This document shows positions 28,649 to 37,261 of a stretch of 64,000 nucleotides of DNA, piece by piece. Source of the stretch: Clostridiales bacterium. Its GTDB lineage: Bacteria > Bacillota > Clostridia > Oscillospirales > Oscillospiraceae. Location of the stretch: the NCBI GenBank assembly GCA_004557655.1, contig SFGJ01000002.1:128410-192409 (forward strand). Direction: 5' to 3'. The notes under the pieces were generated by a model that did no database searches, was not told where the DNA came from, and worked only from the letters and a program-made list of their open reading frames with translations. The position numbers and the translations under genes were made by a program. The first letter of the stretch is position 1. Each line of letters starts with the position of its first letter.

Positions 28649-30754
28649 ATGCCGAGAAAGGTTACACTGGAAAACACAAGGAATATCGGCATCATGGCCC
28701 ACATTGATGCAGGAAAGACCACCACGACGGAGCGCATTTTGTACTATACGGGCGTCAATTACAAGATTGGCGAGACCCACGAGGGCACGGCCACCATGGA
28801 CTGGATGGAGCAGGAGCAGGAGCGTGGTATCACCATCACCTCCGCGGCAACCACCTGCTACTGGAAGGGCTCCAAGGATCAGTTCCCCCAGACCCGTATC
28901 AACATCATCGACACTCCGGGCCATGTGGACTTCACTGTGGAGGTGGAGCGTTCTCTGCGTGTGCTGGACGGATCTGTTACCGTCATGTGCGCCAAGGGCG
29001 GCGTGGAGCCACAGTCCGAGACTGTGTGGCGTCAGGCTGACCACTACCATGTCCCCCGGATGATCTACATCAACAAGATGGACATCACCGGCGCGGATTT
29101 CTTCCATGTGCTGGACATGGTGCATGACCGCCTCAAGTGCAATGCCGTGCCCATTCAGCTCCCCGTAGGCAAGGAGGATACCTTTAAGGGCATCATCGAC
29201 CTGGTGGAGATGAACGCTGATATGTATTATGATCAGCTGGGCAAGGATATGCGCGTGGAGCCTATCCCCGAGGACATGATGGACCTGGCCAGGGAGTATC
29301 GTGAAAAACTGCTGGATGCCGTCTCTATGTTCGATGATGAGATTATGGAGATGTATCTGGAGGGCAAGGAGATCCCCACTGCCAAGATCCGTGCCGCTAT
29401 CCGCCAGGCCACCGTGGCTGTGGAAATGGTGCCCGTGGTCTGCGGCTCGTCTTACCGCAACAAGGGCGTCCAGAAGCTGCTGGATGCCATCGTGGACTAT
29501 ATGCCCGCACCCACCGACATCCCCGCTATCAAGGGTGTCAACCCAAAGACCGACGAGGAGGAAGTGCGTCATTCTTCGGATGATGAGCCCTTCTCCGCTC
29601 TGGCCTTCAAGATTATGACCGATCCCTATGTGGGCCGGCTGTGCTTCTTCCGCGTCTATTCCGGCACGCTGAACACCGGCTCCGCCGTGCTCAACGCCAC
29701 CAAGGGTAAGCGGGAGCGTGTGGGCCGCCTGCTGCAGATGCATGCCAACCACCGTGAGGATCTGGAAACGGTCTATTCCGGCGACATTGCCGCCGTGGTG
29801 GGCCTGAAGAACACCACCACCGGCGATACGCTGTGCGAAGAAAAGCACCCCATTATCCTGGAATCCATGGAGTTCCCCGAGCCTGTGATCCGCGTGGCCA
29901 TTGAGCCCAAGACCAAGGCCGGTCAGGAGAAGATGGGCCTCGCCCTGGCGAAGCTGGCCGAGGAGGACCCCACCTTCCGCACCTATACCGACGAGGAAAC
30001 GGGTCAGACCATCATCGCCGGCATGGGCGAGCTGCATCTGGAGATCATCGTGGACCGCCTGCTGCGTGAGTTCAAGGTGGAGGCCAATGTGGGCGCCCCT
30101 CAGGTGGCTTACAAGGAAACGGTGCGCAGAAAGGTCAACCACGAGACCAAGTACAAGCGCCAGAGCGGTGGCTCCGGCCAGTACGGTCACGTGAAGATCA
30201 CCCTGGAGCCCAACGAGTCCGGCAAGGGCTACGAGTTCGTCAACGCCGTGGTAGGCGGTGCCATACCCAAGGAGTTTATTCCCGCTGTGGACGCCGGTAT
30301 TCAGGGCGCCATGCAGTCGGGCGTGCTGGCCGGCTATCCCGTTGTGGATGTAAAGGTCACCCTGTACGACGGTTCCTATCACGAGGTGGACTCCTCCGAA
30401 ATGGCGTTCAAGATCGCCGGTTCCATGGCCTTTAAGGAGGCCATGCGTGAGGCGGATCCTGTGCTGCTGGAGCCCATTATGAAGGTGTGCGTCATCGTAC
30501 CCGACGAGTATATGGGCGATGTCATCGGTGATCTCAATGCCCGCCGCGGCCAGATCCAGGGCTACGAGATGCGCTCCGGCGCCCAGCAGATCGACGCCTT
30601 CGTGCCTCTGTCCGAGATGTTCGGATACGCCACCAATCTGCGCTCCCGCACCCAGGGCCGTGGCCAGTATACCATGGAGCCCAGCCACTATGTGGAGCTG
30701 CCTAAGGGACTGCAGGAGAAGCTGGTGAACAAGCATACCGGCCGGGAGGATTAA
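28649..30754 (+). CDS. fusA: Elongation factor G
   Basis: A 701-aa translocase GTPase. G1 is AHIDAGKTTTTERI, the switch I region is RGITITSAATT, G3 is DTPGHVDFT and G4 is NKMD. Domains II-V follow, ending in the usual GRGQYTMEP near 670. The length is normal. AAAAAAGGAG precedes the ATG. It is co-transcribed with rpsG and tuf. Confidence 0.97.
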   Translation: MPRKVTLENTRNIGIMAHIDAGKTTTTERILYYTGVNYKIGETHEGTATMDWMEQEQERGITITSAATTCYWKGSKDQFPQTRINIIDTPGHVDFTVEVERSLRVLDGSVTVMCAKGGVEPQSETVWRQADHYHVPRMIYINKMDITGADFFHVLDMVHDRLKCNAVPIQLPVGKEDTFKGIIDLVEMNADMYYDQLGKDMRVEPIPEDMMDLAREYREKLLDAVSMFDDEIMEMYLEGKEIPTAKIRAAIRQATVAVEMVPVVCGSSYRNKGVQKLLDAIVDYMPAPTDIPAIKGVNPKTDEEEVRHSSDDEPFSALAFKIMTDPYVGRLCFFRVYSGTLNTGSAVLNATKGKRERVGRLLQMHANHREDLETVYSGDIAAVVGLKNTTTGDTLCEEKHPIILESMEFPEPVIRVAIEPKTKAGQEKMGLALAKLAEEDPTFRTYTDEETGQTIIAGMGELHLEIIVDRLLREFKVEANVGAPQVAYKETVRRKVNHETKYKRQSGGSGQYGHVKITLEPNESGKGYEFVNAVVGGAIPKEFIPAVDAGIQGAMQSGVLAGYPVVDVKVTLYDGSYHEVDSSEMAFKIAGSMAFKEAMREADPVLLEPIMKVCVIVPDEYMGDVIGDLNARRGQIQGYEMRSGAQQIDAFVPLSEMFGYATNLRSRTQGRGQYTMEPSHYVELPKGLQEKLVNKHTGRED

Positions 30755-30863
30755 TTCCAATTTAGGATTGCTTTTCTGCCGTAAATACTGTAAAATAGCA
30801 ATGTTAGTGTTACACATTGCTCAAAACAACATCAATACAATTTTGTTAAGGAGGATTTTCCAA

Positions 30864-32066
30864 ATGGCTAAGCAGAAATTTGAGAGAACCAAGCCCCATG
30901 TTAACATCGGTACCATCGGTCACATCGACCACGGCAAGACCACTCTGACCGCTGCCATCACCAAGTATCTGGCTATGCAGGGCGGCGCTGAGTACACCGA
31001 CTATTCTTCCATTGATAAGGCTCCCGAAGAGCGCGAGCGTGGTATTACCATCAACACCGCACACGTTGAGTATGAGACTGCCAACCGTCACTATGCCCAC
31101 GTTGACTGCCCGGGCCATGCTGACTATATCAAGAACATGATCACCGGTGCTGCCCAGATGGACGGCGCTATCCTGGTCATCGCTGCCTCCGACGGCCCCA
31201 TGGCTCAGACTCGTGAGCACCTTCTGCTGGCCCGTCAGGTGAACGTGCCCTCCGTGCTGGTCTTCCTGAACAAGTGCGACCAGGTTGACGACGAGGAGCT
31301 GCTGGAGCTGGTGGAGATGGAAGTTCGCGAGCTGCTGGACTTCTACGGCTTCCCCGGCGATGAGACCCCCATTATCCGCGGCAGCGCTCTGAACGCTCTG
31401 GTTTCCGAGTCCAACGATCCCAACGCTCCCGAGTATGCCTGCATCAAGGAGCTGATGGACGCTGTTGACAGCTGGATCCCCACTCCCGACCGCAAGGAAG
31501 ATATGCCCTTCCTGATGCCCGTTGAGGACGTGTTCACCATCTCCGGCCGTGGTACCGTTGCTACCGGCCGTGTGGAGCGTGGTGTGCTGAAGCTGAACGA
31601 GAAGGTCGAGATCGTCGGCCTGCAGGACGAGAAGCGCGAGACCGTTGTTACCGGTATCGAAATGTTCCACAAGCTGCTGGACTACGCTGAAGCCGGCGAT
31701 AACATCGGCGCCCTGCTGCGTGGTGTTGCCAAGACCGAGATCGAGCGCGGCCAGGTTCTGTCCGCTCCCGGCTCCATTCATCCTCATACCAAGTTCGTTG
31801 GCCAGGTGTACGTTCTGACCAAGGACGAGGGTGGCCGTCACACTCCCTTCTTCAATAACTATCGTCCCCAGTTCTACTTCCGTACCACCGACGTTACCGG
31901 CGTCATCACTCTGCCCGAGGGCACTGAGATGTGCATGCCCGGCGATAACGTCGACATGAATGTTGAGCTGATCACCCCCATCGCCATTGAGAACGGTCTG
32001 CGTTTCGCTATCCGTGAGGGTGGCCGTACCGTGGGTTCCGGCGTTGTTATCGACATCGAGGAGTAA
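30864..32066 (+). CDS. tuf: Elongation factor Tu
   Basis: A 400-aa GTPase that delivers aminoacyl-tRNA. It has GHIDHGKTTLTAAI, RGITINTAHVEYET, DCPGHADY and NKCDQVDD. The start at 30864 follows TAAGGAGGATT; in-frame codons upstream are not used because homologues begin at MAKQKFERTKPH. Codon choice is noticeably different from the flanking single-copy genes, as expected for a very highly expressed gene. A strong terminator follows. Confidence 0.97.
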   Translation: MAKQKFERTKPHVNIGTIGHIDHGKTTLTAAITKYLAMQGGAEYTDYSSIDKAPEERERGITINTAHVEYETANRHYAHVDCPGHADYIKNMITGAAQMDGAILVIAASDGPMAQTREHLLLARQVNVPSVLVFLNKCDQVDDEELLELVEMEVRELLDFYGFPGDETPIIRGSALNALVSESNDPNAPEYACIKELMDAVDSWIPTPDRKEDMPFLMPVEDVFTISGRGTVATGRVERGVLKLNEKVEIVGLQDEKRETVVTGIEMFHKLLDYAEAGDNIGALLRGVAKTEIERGQVLSAPGSIHPHTKFVGQVYVLTKDEGGRHTPFFNNYRPQFYFRTTDVTGVITLPEGTEMCMPGDNVDMNVELITPIAIENGLRFAIREGGRTVGSGVVIDIEE

Positions 32067-32077
32067 TTTCCGCAAAT

Positions 32078-32111
32078 AAAAAAGACTGCCCCGCGGGGCA
32101 GTCTTTTTTTG
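32078..32111 (+). terminator. Terminator of the tuf operon
   Basis: Stem AAAGACTGCCCC / GGGGCAGTCTTT with seven T. Confidence 0.93.
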
Positions 32112-32160
32112 TATAAAAACATCTTCTTTGGCCCATCCTGTTTTCGGAGGCGACTGTGAC

Positions 32161-32379
32161 ATGAAGGAAAACCATAAGCTGCCCCACGATGCCACGCCGG
32201 ATGTCCACGAGTTCCATTCTCCGCCGGAAACCGTAGAAGACATTCTCAACTGCTGGGGCACCTATAACATCCAGGCTACGACGAAAACGGAGAATCTATT
32301 TCCCCTCATCGGGCCGGGCTTGCCCAAGAAATGGAAAAACAAGGAAATCACCAAGGACGATCTGGAGAAAAACTCCTGA
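32161..32379 (+). CDS. Small conserved-looking hypothetical protein
   Basis: A 72-aa soluble protein starting MKENHKLPHDATPDVHEF and ending in a Lys-rich tail (KNKEITKDDLEKNS). No domain is recognised; a central NCWGTYNIQATT block is the most distinctive part. GGAGG lies 10 bases before the ATG, and a terminator follows at once. GC content and codon use match the chromosome, so it looks resident, not part of the AT-rich island that follows. Confidence 0.6.
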   Translation: MKENHKLPHDATPDVHEFHSPPETVEDILNCWGTYNIQATTKTENLFPLIGPGLPKKWKNKEITKDDLEKNS

Positions 32380-32383
32380 CCCT

Positions 32384-32418
32384 CAGGGCCGCACAGCAGA
32401 TGCGGCCCTGTATTTTTT
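32384..32418 (+). terminator. Rho-independent terminator
   Basis: Perfect 10-bp stem CAGGGCCGCA / TGCGGCCCTG then TATTTTTT. Confidence 0.92.
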
Positions 32419-32468
32419 CAAATTGGCTTGCATAAATATTCAAATAGCGTACAAAGCTCAGGGAGATA

Positions 32469-32477
32469 TGCTATAAT
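32469..32477 (+). promoter_or_regulatory. Extended -10 promoter of the secreted-protein cassette
   Basis: TGCTATAAT with no clear -35. It would give a leader of about 320 bases before the secreted protein. A weaker second candidate (TTGAAT, 17 bases, TACATT) lies near 32566-32594. Confidence 0.55.
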
Positions 32478-32649
32478 TAAAAGCACATAGATTCGCCACA
32501 TCCCCTCTGGTTTTTGAATTACAGCGAAGGATAAAATTAACTTAAAAAAATTGTCAAAAAATTATTGAATTAGTTGATTAAGTATGATACATTGAAATAA
32601 AAATAACAATAGACACATAATTACGGTAGATAAACAGAAGGATAACACC

Positions 32650-32733
32650 ATGCATCGTTTTTATAACGAACGTTTTTGGTACCTTCCTCAGTTGTGGAGG
32701 AGGCGAATCAAAACCCTTTTTATTGGCGCATAA
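32650..32733 (+). CDS. Leader peptide of 27 aa
   Basis: The ATG at 32650 follows AGAAGGA by 7 bases. It encodes a 27-aa peptide rich in aromatic and basic residues (contains RFWYLPQLWRRR). Its stop codon (32731-32733) lies inside the 5' arm of the following terminator hairpin, so a translating ribosome would mask that arm. This is the classic geometry of a leader-peptide attenuator. Confidence 0.55.
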   Translation: MHRFYNERFWYLPQLWRRRIKTLFIGA

Positions 32734-32770
32734 GCTGAATGTTTTTTGTTGGGTGACTTATGCGCTTTTA
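32726..32770 (+). promoter_or_regulatory. Attenuator hairpin
   Basis: Perfect 9-bp stem GCGCATAAG (32726-32734) / CTTATGCGC (32757-32765) followed by TTTTAT, upstream of the secreted-protein gene and overlapping the end of the leader peptide. Confidence 0.6.
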
Positions 32771-32806
32771 TAACATAGACTATAATGTTAAGGAGGGACT
32801 ATTAGA

Positions 32807-33880
32807 ATGAAACTACGGAAATATTTTTCTGCAATGCTAGCATTTGTACTAACACTATTAATGTGTACGCCGGCATTTGGAGAAAACTTAAACAATGATG
32901 GAGCACAAACCACCAAGGAGATCCTTATCTACGAAGTATATGATGGTTTGTACAGGACGGTGAAAGCGCGAAGCGCGACTAACACAATTAGAATCTCTCC
33001 GAGTGCGCAATTTGAAGATATTTATTCCTCAACAGAGCAGAACCAATATTATCAAAAAACAAATGACGACGAGTTTGTGAAAGTGTCAAAGGTTGAATTC
33101 AATCTGACCGATTATGATGCGTTTACTGACATACAAAAGTATAATATACCAGCTGAAGTGCTTGATGGAATAACGACAATGGCGGCCTGGGCTGAGTCAA
33201 CAGGTAATCCGAATGCAAAAGGGGTAATTTTTGCTACCAATGAAAGCACAAGAAGTGGTACGCCGAATACATTTCCTAAGTTAACGACAAAATGGAACGG
33301 AATGACTTTCTACCACTATCGTGCTTACTTTACCGGCCTATGGACCTCATGGCAAACAATAGCATCAAAAGGTCAAACAACAGCATCTACACTAAACGGC
33401 ATTAAGGATTTGGCGGTATTTGCCGCTGGAGCGGCAAGTGGCACGATTGGGACAGCTGCAAAGATATATAGCGGTGGTCGCACTTGTATTGAAGCGTGGA
33501 AAAATATTACAGGGAAAACGCCTATTTACGGAAATACAGCCAATAAGGTAATGGTTGATATTAAGTATGATATGTACTTGAAGTATACCTATTTCTATGA
33601 TCCGGCACTTAAAATGGAAAGATTGGGGTGTAGCTCACAGAGAGCTTATGTGGAACAGGTAGATACGGATACATATATGTACACATCTACTGGTGGTAGT
33701 CGAGCAGAGGATACTGTATATCCGCGCGTGGACTATAGATCGCCAAATTATAATAATCCAGAGGAAACAGCCTATGATTTCCATGCTATTGGATGGGTTG
33801 AAACCGTGAAAGGAAAGATTCATAATACGACCATACTATTTAACTTTCCGAATTTTACACGACCATCGGATTGGCCGTAA
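32807..33880 (+). CDS. Secreted protein of unknown function, possibly bacteriocin-like
   Basis: A 357-aa protein with a clear signal peptide (MKLRKYFSAMLAFVLTLLMC, cut near AFG-EN). The mature part has a Tyr/Thr-rich N-terminal half, a Gly/Ala-rich stretch (AVFAAGAASGTIGTAAKIYS, about 203-222) and a YGNTANKVMVD block, then an aromatic C-terminus. This layout recalls, from memory only, the geobacillin-26-like secreted proteins. AAGGAGGG precedes the ATG. It is much AT-richer than the flanks, so probably acquired. It is followed 12 bases later by a membrane-anchored protein that could be its partner. Confidence 0.6.
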   Translation: MKLRKYFSAMLAFVLTLLMCTPAFGENLNNDGAQTTKEILIYEVYDGLYRTVKARSATNTIRISPSAQFEDIYSSTEQNQYYQKTNDDEFVKVSKVEFNLTDYDAFTDIQKYNIPAEVLDGITTMAAWAESTGNPNAKGVIFATNESTRSGTPNTFPKLTTKWNGMTFYHYRAYFTGLWTSWQTIASKGQTTASTLNGIKDLAVFAAGAASGTIGTAAKIYSGGRTCIEAWKNITGKTPIYGNTANKVMVDIKYDMYLKYTYFYDPALKMERLGCSSQRAYVEQVDTDTYMYTSTGGSRAEDTVYPRVDYRSPNYNNPEETAYDFHAIGWVETVKGKIHNTTILFNFPNFTRPSDWP

Positions 33881-33892
33881 GAGGAGAGCGAA

Positions 33893-34339
33893 ATGAAAAG
33901 GAAAACGCTTGCTGTACGCGTTATATTTATTGCCATTGTACTTATGGTGACTACTGTCGCGGCTATTAATATCCAGGCTATGCAACAGGTTTGCCGAATT
34001 ACGGAGATCATGGACTGGAGCGGTAAAGTGGAAGTTAGCCTGAAAAACTATGAGACCGGGAAAAATATCCAAGTGACGGAGGCATCCGACCTGGAAGAAA
34101 TTTGCGACAGCCTAGCGGCACTCAAATATGGGGGATTATATTTAGGAAGAAAGTTTGGTAAAAGCTGGGTGCAGCCTGGCGACCAGGCGTATTCGCTTAT
34201 TGTTTCTACAGGAGAATTTCAAGAGGTCCTAATCCTGTATGCTCCCCATGATCAGTCCTATATCGTATGGGAACCCCTAAATATTACCCTGAAAAACACC
34301 GATGCCCTCTACGAAACCATATGGTCCTTTTTTGAATAG
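33893..34339 (+). CDS. Membrane-anchored hypothetical protein, partner of the secreted protein
   Basis: A 148-aa protein with one N-terminal hydrophobic helix (RVIFIAIVLMVTTVAAINI, about 9-27) and a soluble extracytoplasmic domain of about 120 residues with no recognised family. AGAGGAG precedes the ATG, 12 bases after the upstream stop, so the two genes are one operon with shared AT-rich composition. An immunity or chaperone role for the secreted protein is possible but not shown. Confidence 0.6.
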   Translation: MKRKTLAVRVIFIAIVLMVTTVAAINIQAMQQVCRITEIMDWSGKVEVSLKNYETGKNIQVTEASDLEEICDSLAALKYGGLYLGRKFGKSWVQPGDQAYSLIVSTGEFQEVLILYAPHDQSYIVWEPLNITLKNTDALYETIWSFFE

Positions 34340-34361
34340 ACCGCGTGAATCGGCAAACATA

Positions 34362-34403
34362 AAAATAGGGAGAGCCTTACGGCTATCCCTATTTTGTTTT
34401 TGC
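34362..34403 (+). terminator. Terminator of the secreted-protein cassette
   Basis: Stem AAAATAGGGAGAGCC / GGCTATCCCTATTTT (one mismatch) followed by GTTTTT. Confidence 0.9.
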
Positions 34404-34441
34404 CCAAAATCAAATACCCGGCAGACCCAAAGCCGCCCTTG

Positions 34442-34576
34442 TCAAAAGGTCAGCCGCATCTGGTGCCACACAACGTTTCCGTGGGTGGATTTGTCCGATA
34501 CACCCTCGTCCACAAACCCGAACTTTCCATAGTAGTGGAGCAGTTTCTCCTTGCACGTCAGCACAAGGCCCTTGCG
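34442..34576 (-). pseudogene. C-terminal remnant of a GNAT acetyltransferase
   Basis: On the minus strand a frame of about 45 codons ends with KLLHYYGKFGFVDEGVSDKS and NVVWHQMRLTF then TGA. This is the typical C-terminal Tyr-loop of a GNAT N-acetyltransferase. A stop codon lies about 10 codons upstream of the matching part and there is no N-terminal domain, so the gene is truncated. The break falls at a perfect 20-base palindrome. Confidence 0.75.
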
Positions 34577-34593
34577 CCGGCTGCAGCCGGCGC
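34574..34593. repeat. Perfect 20-base GC palindrome
   Basis: GCGCCGGCTGCAGCCGGCGC reads the same on both strands. It sits exactly where homology to the GNAT remnant stops and 40 bases before the methionine gamma-lyase stop. Confidence 0.7.
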
Positions 34594-34631
34594 GGTCCCT
34601 TATTGCATATTACAGGAATGTGCTGCAGCGC

Positions 34632-35825
34632 TTACAGCTGATCCAGAGCCTGTTTCAGATCCGCAATAATATCTTCGGCATTTTCCAGGCCCACGGACAG
34701 GCGGATGAGGCCGGCGGCGATGCCGGAGGCGGCCAGTTCTTCCTCGGTGTAGGTGGAGTGCGTCATGGAGGCGGGATGCTCGATGAGGGTCTCCGCATCG
34801 CCCAAAGACACAGCCACGGTCACCAGGTGCAGAGCATTTACCAGCTTGGCGCCGGCAGCACGGCCGCCCTTGACCTCAAAGGACATCATGCCGCCGAAAT
34901 CGGACATCTGCCTGGCGGCAATATCGTGGCCCACATGGCTCGGCAGGCCGGGATAGTAGACCTTTTCCACCATGGGATGATTGTTCAGGAACTCGGCAAT
35001 GGCCTTGGCGTTGGAGCAGTGTTTCTGCATCCGGATCTCCAGGGTCTTCAGGCCGCGCAGGATCAGGAAGGAGCAGAAGGGATCCATCACAGCGCCGGTC
35101 ATATCCTTCAGACCGAACATACGCACCTCACCGCAGAACTCCGCGGAGCCGACCACAAAGCCCGCGATCACATCGCCGTGGCCGTTGAGATACTTGGTGG
35201 CGGAGTGTACCACCACATCAGCGCCCAGCTCCAGAGGGCGCTGCAGATAGGGGGAGGCAAAGGTGTTGTCGCAGATGACCTTGATGTCCTTGTTGTAGGC
35301 ATGGGCCACCTCGGCCACAGCCGCGATGTCGGTGATCTTCAGATTGGGGTTGGCGGGAGTCTCCAGATACACGGCACAGGTGTTGGGCTTCAGGTGTGCT
35401 TTCACAGCCTCCAGATCGGAGGTGTCAATGAAGTCCACTTCCACGCCGTAGCGGGTCATGCCGTGGTTGAGCAGGGCGAAGGTGCAGCCATAGAGTGTGC
35501 CGTCGGCCAGAATGTGCTTGCCGGCGCCGGCAATGGTCCACAGGCAGGAGGAGATGGCGCCCATGCCGGAGGCGGTGGCCACACAGGCCTCGCCGCCCTC
35601 CAGAGCCGCGATCTTAGCCTCCAGCACGGAGGTGGTGGGATTGCCCAGACGGGTGTAGATGTAGCCTGCCTCCTGGCCGGCAAAGCGGCGGCCGCCCTGC
35701 TCGCAGCTATCGAATACAAAGGTGGAGGTCTGGTAAATGGGAGTGGTCAGCGCGCCGTACTGTGTGTCCTTCACATTGCCGGCGTGGATGGCTTTGGTGC
35801 CGAAACCGCATTTTTCATTCAACAT
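34632..35825 (-). CDS. megL: Methionine gamma-lyase
   Basis: A 397-aa PLP enzyme that splits methionine to methanethiol, 2-oxobutyrate and ammonia. Cys/Met-metabolism fold signatures are TASGMGAISS, SATKYLNGHGD (PLP lysine) and the C-terminal LIRLSVGLE. LYGCTF places C114 at the position equivalent to the catalytic cysteine that separates true methionine gamma-lyases from cystathionine enzymes. AAGGAGGA lies 8 bases before the ATG. A CTGTTC / GAACAG inverted repeat (35861-35878) in the leader may be an operator. Cystathionine gamma-lyase activity cannot be excluded. Confidence 0.9.
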   Translation of the reverse strand: MLNEKCGFGTKAIHAGNVKDTQYGALTTPIYQTSTFVFDSCEQGGRRFAGQEAGYIYTRLGNPTTSVLEAKIAALEGGEACVATASGMGAISSCLWTIAGAGKHILADGTLYGCTFALLNHGMTRYGVEVDFIDTSDLEAVKAHLKPNTCAVYLETPANPNLKITDIAAVAEVAHAYNKDIKVICDNTFASPYLQRPLELGADVVVHSATKYLNGHGDVIAGFVVGSAEFCGEVRMFGLKDMTGAVMDPFCSFLILRGLKTLEIRMQKHCSNAKAIAEFLNNHPMVEKVYYPGLPSHVGHDIAARQMSDFGGMMSFEVKGGRAAGAKLVNALHLVTVAVSLGDAETLIEHPASMTHSTYTEEELAASGIAAGLIRLSVGLENAEDIIADLKQALDQL

Positions 35826-35974
35826 GGGATCTTCCTCCTTATTCTTGTTGCAAAATTTACCTGTTCCCGTGAGAACAGATCCTATGTCTATAATTTAACA
35901 TGACCGCTGTCCGGGGTGGTAGGCTATAATTTTGGATATTAGTTATACAAAAAACAGATAACAAAACCTACGGC

Positions 35975-37138
35975 TCACACCATCACCGGCGTGTGCCGCC
36001 AGTCCTCGCCGCAGACGCTCGGATTTATGGGGCAAGCCAAGGCGAATACATCCGTCCGCCGGGCCTCCCGGGTGAAAAGGGACTGCGCCTCTGATCCCAG
36101 CAGTCCCACATCCGCGGGTTTAGTCAGCACCGGCACGCCGTGATCCCGCATCTGCCGCAGGAGCCTGCGCCCGTCCGCTGTGGCGGACAAAACCCGCACA
36201 TAGGGGATCTCCGCCGGGGGCGGCTCCAGGTTTAGAAACGCCGCCCACAGCATCCGCCGCACCCGGGCGGTGGGATAGCGCTTGGTGGTGGCCCGGGTGA
36301 GAATGTCCCCCAGGCTAACCCCTGCCTGCACCGCCCGATACACCCGGCGGTAAAGCCCCTCACCGCCGCCGTCATAGGGGGCGAAGTCGGCCTCGTCCAT
36401 CAGCCGCAGCCGGGAGAGCATAGCCGTCTCCAGCCGGGCCGGGTCCGCCGGGGCCAGGCCCTTTTTCATCTCCCGGCCCAGGATGCCTGCCGCTGCCGGT
36501 GGCATCAGGGCAAAAGCGTCCGTCGCCTGTCCCACTGCCAGCAGCGCCCGAATTTGGGAGGCGGAGGCGGCGCCGTGGTGGCCGCCGTCCGTTCGCCGCA
36601 CCGTGGCGGCAGATAGGGGCAGCTCCCGGCGGCGGATGGCCTTGAGATACTCCACCGCCAGGGTGTTGTTGGGCTGGGCCAGGAGCCCGCCGCATCCGGC
36701 CTCCCGCTCCAGTACCCCTTGCCGGGCGGCGGCGTAGGAAAGCCCCCCGTCCATTTCTGCCCGGATGGCCCGGTGTATGTCCTCTCGCAGCAGGACCTCC
36801 GCCGCCGTCCACAGGGCCGCTATGTCCCCGCATTCGCTGCCGAAATACAGGTGCTTCACGCCGCACCCTGCCAGCAGGGATACCCCGCCGTCGGCAAATC
36901 TTTCCGCCGTGGCCATGGCCCAGGGGGTGGGAAGCTCCACCACCAGGTCGGCGCCGCAGAGCACGGCCATCTCCGCCCGGGCAAATTTATTCAGGCAGGC
37001 CATGCCGCCTCGCTGGATATAGTTCCCGCTCATGGCGCACACTACCGGCAGGCCGGTATCCGCTTTCGCCTGCCGCAGCAGCCGCTCATGGCCCAGATGC
37101 ATAGGATCAAATTCACACACAACGCCCACAGCGTCCAT
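35975..37138 (-). CDS. tmcAL: tRNA(Met) cytidine acetate ligase TmcAL
   Basis: A 387-aa enzyme that acetylates C34 of elongator tRNA-Met using acetate and ATP. The N-terminus GVVCEFDPMHLGHERLL has the HxGH nucleotidyltransferase motif. SGNYIQRGG and the NKFARAEMAVLCGADLVVELP block are family hallmarks, and KPADVGLLG-type sequence lies near the C-terminus. The length is normal. Its ATG has only a weak GGGGG ribosome binding site. It is divergent from mtnN. Confidence 0.9.
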   Translation of the reverse strand: MDAVGVVCEFDPMHLGHERLLRQAKADTGLPVVCAMSGNYIQRGGMACLNKFARAEMAVLCGADLVVELPTPWAMATAERFADGGVSLLAGCGVKHLYFGSECGDIAALWTAAEVLLREDIHRAIRAEMDGGLSYAAARQGVLEREAGCGGLLAQPNNTLAVEYLKAIRRRELPLSAATVRRTDGGHHGAASASQIRALLAVGQATDAFALMPPAAAGILGREMKKGLAPADPARLETAMLSRLRLMDEADFAPYDGGGEGLYRRVYRAVQAGVSLGDILTRATTKRYPTARVRRMLWAAFLNLEPPPAEIPYVRVLSATADGRRLLRQMRDHGVPVLTKPADVGLLGSEAQSLFTREARRTDVFALACPINPSVCGEDWRHTPVMV

Positions 37139-37196
37139 GGCTCTACCCCCTTTGTTTTGATTTTACCCCATTTTTGCCCCGCAGGCAACGGATGTG

Positions 37197-37225
37197 TTGC
37201 AATTGGTAGTAAAAAAAGGTACAAT
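37197..37225 (+). promoter_or_regulatory. Promoter of mtnN-luxS
   Basis: TTGCAA (37197-37202) and TACAAT (37220-37225) with a 17-base spacer. Confidence 0.75.
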
Positions 37226-37261
37226 GAACAGGTAATTTGAATCGGAAGAGGAGGATCCTCC

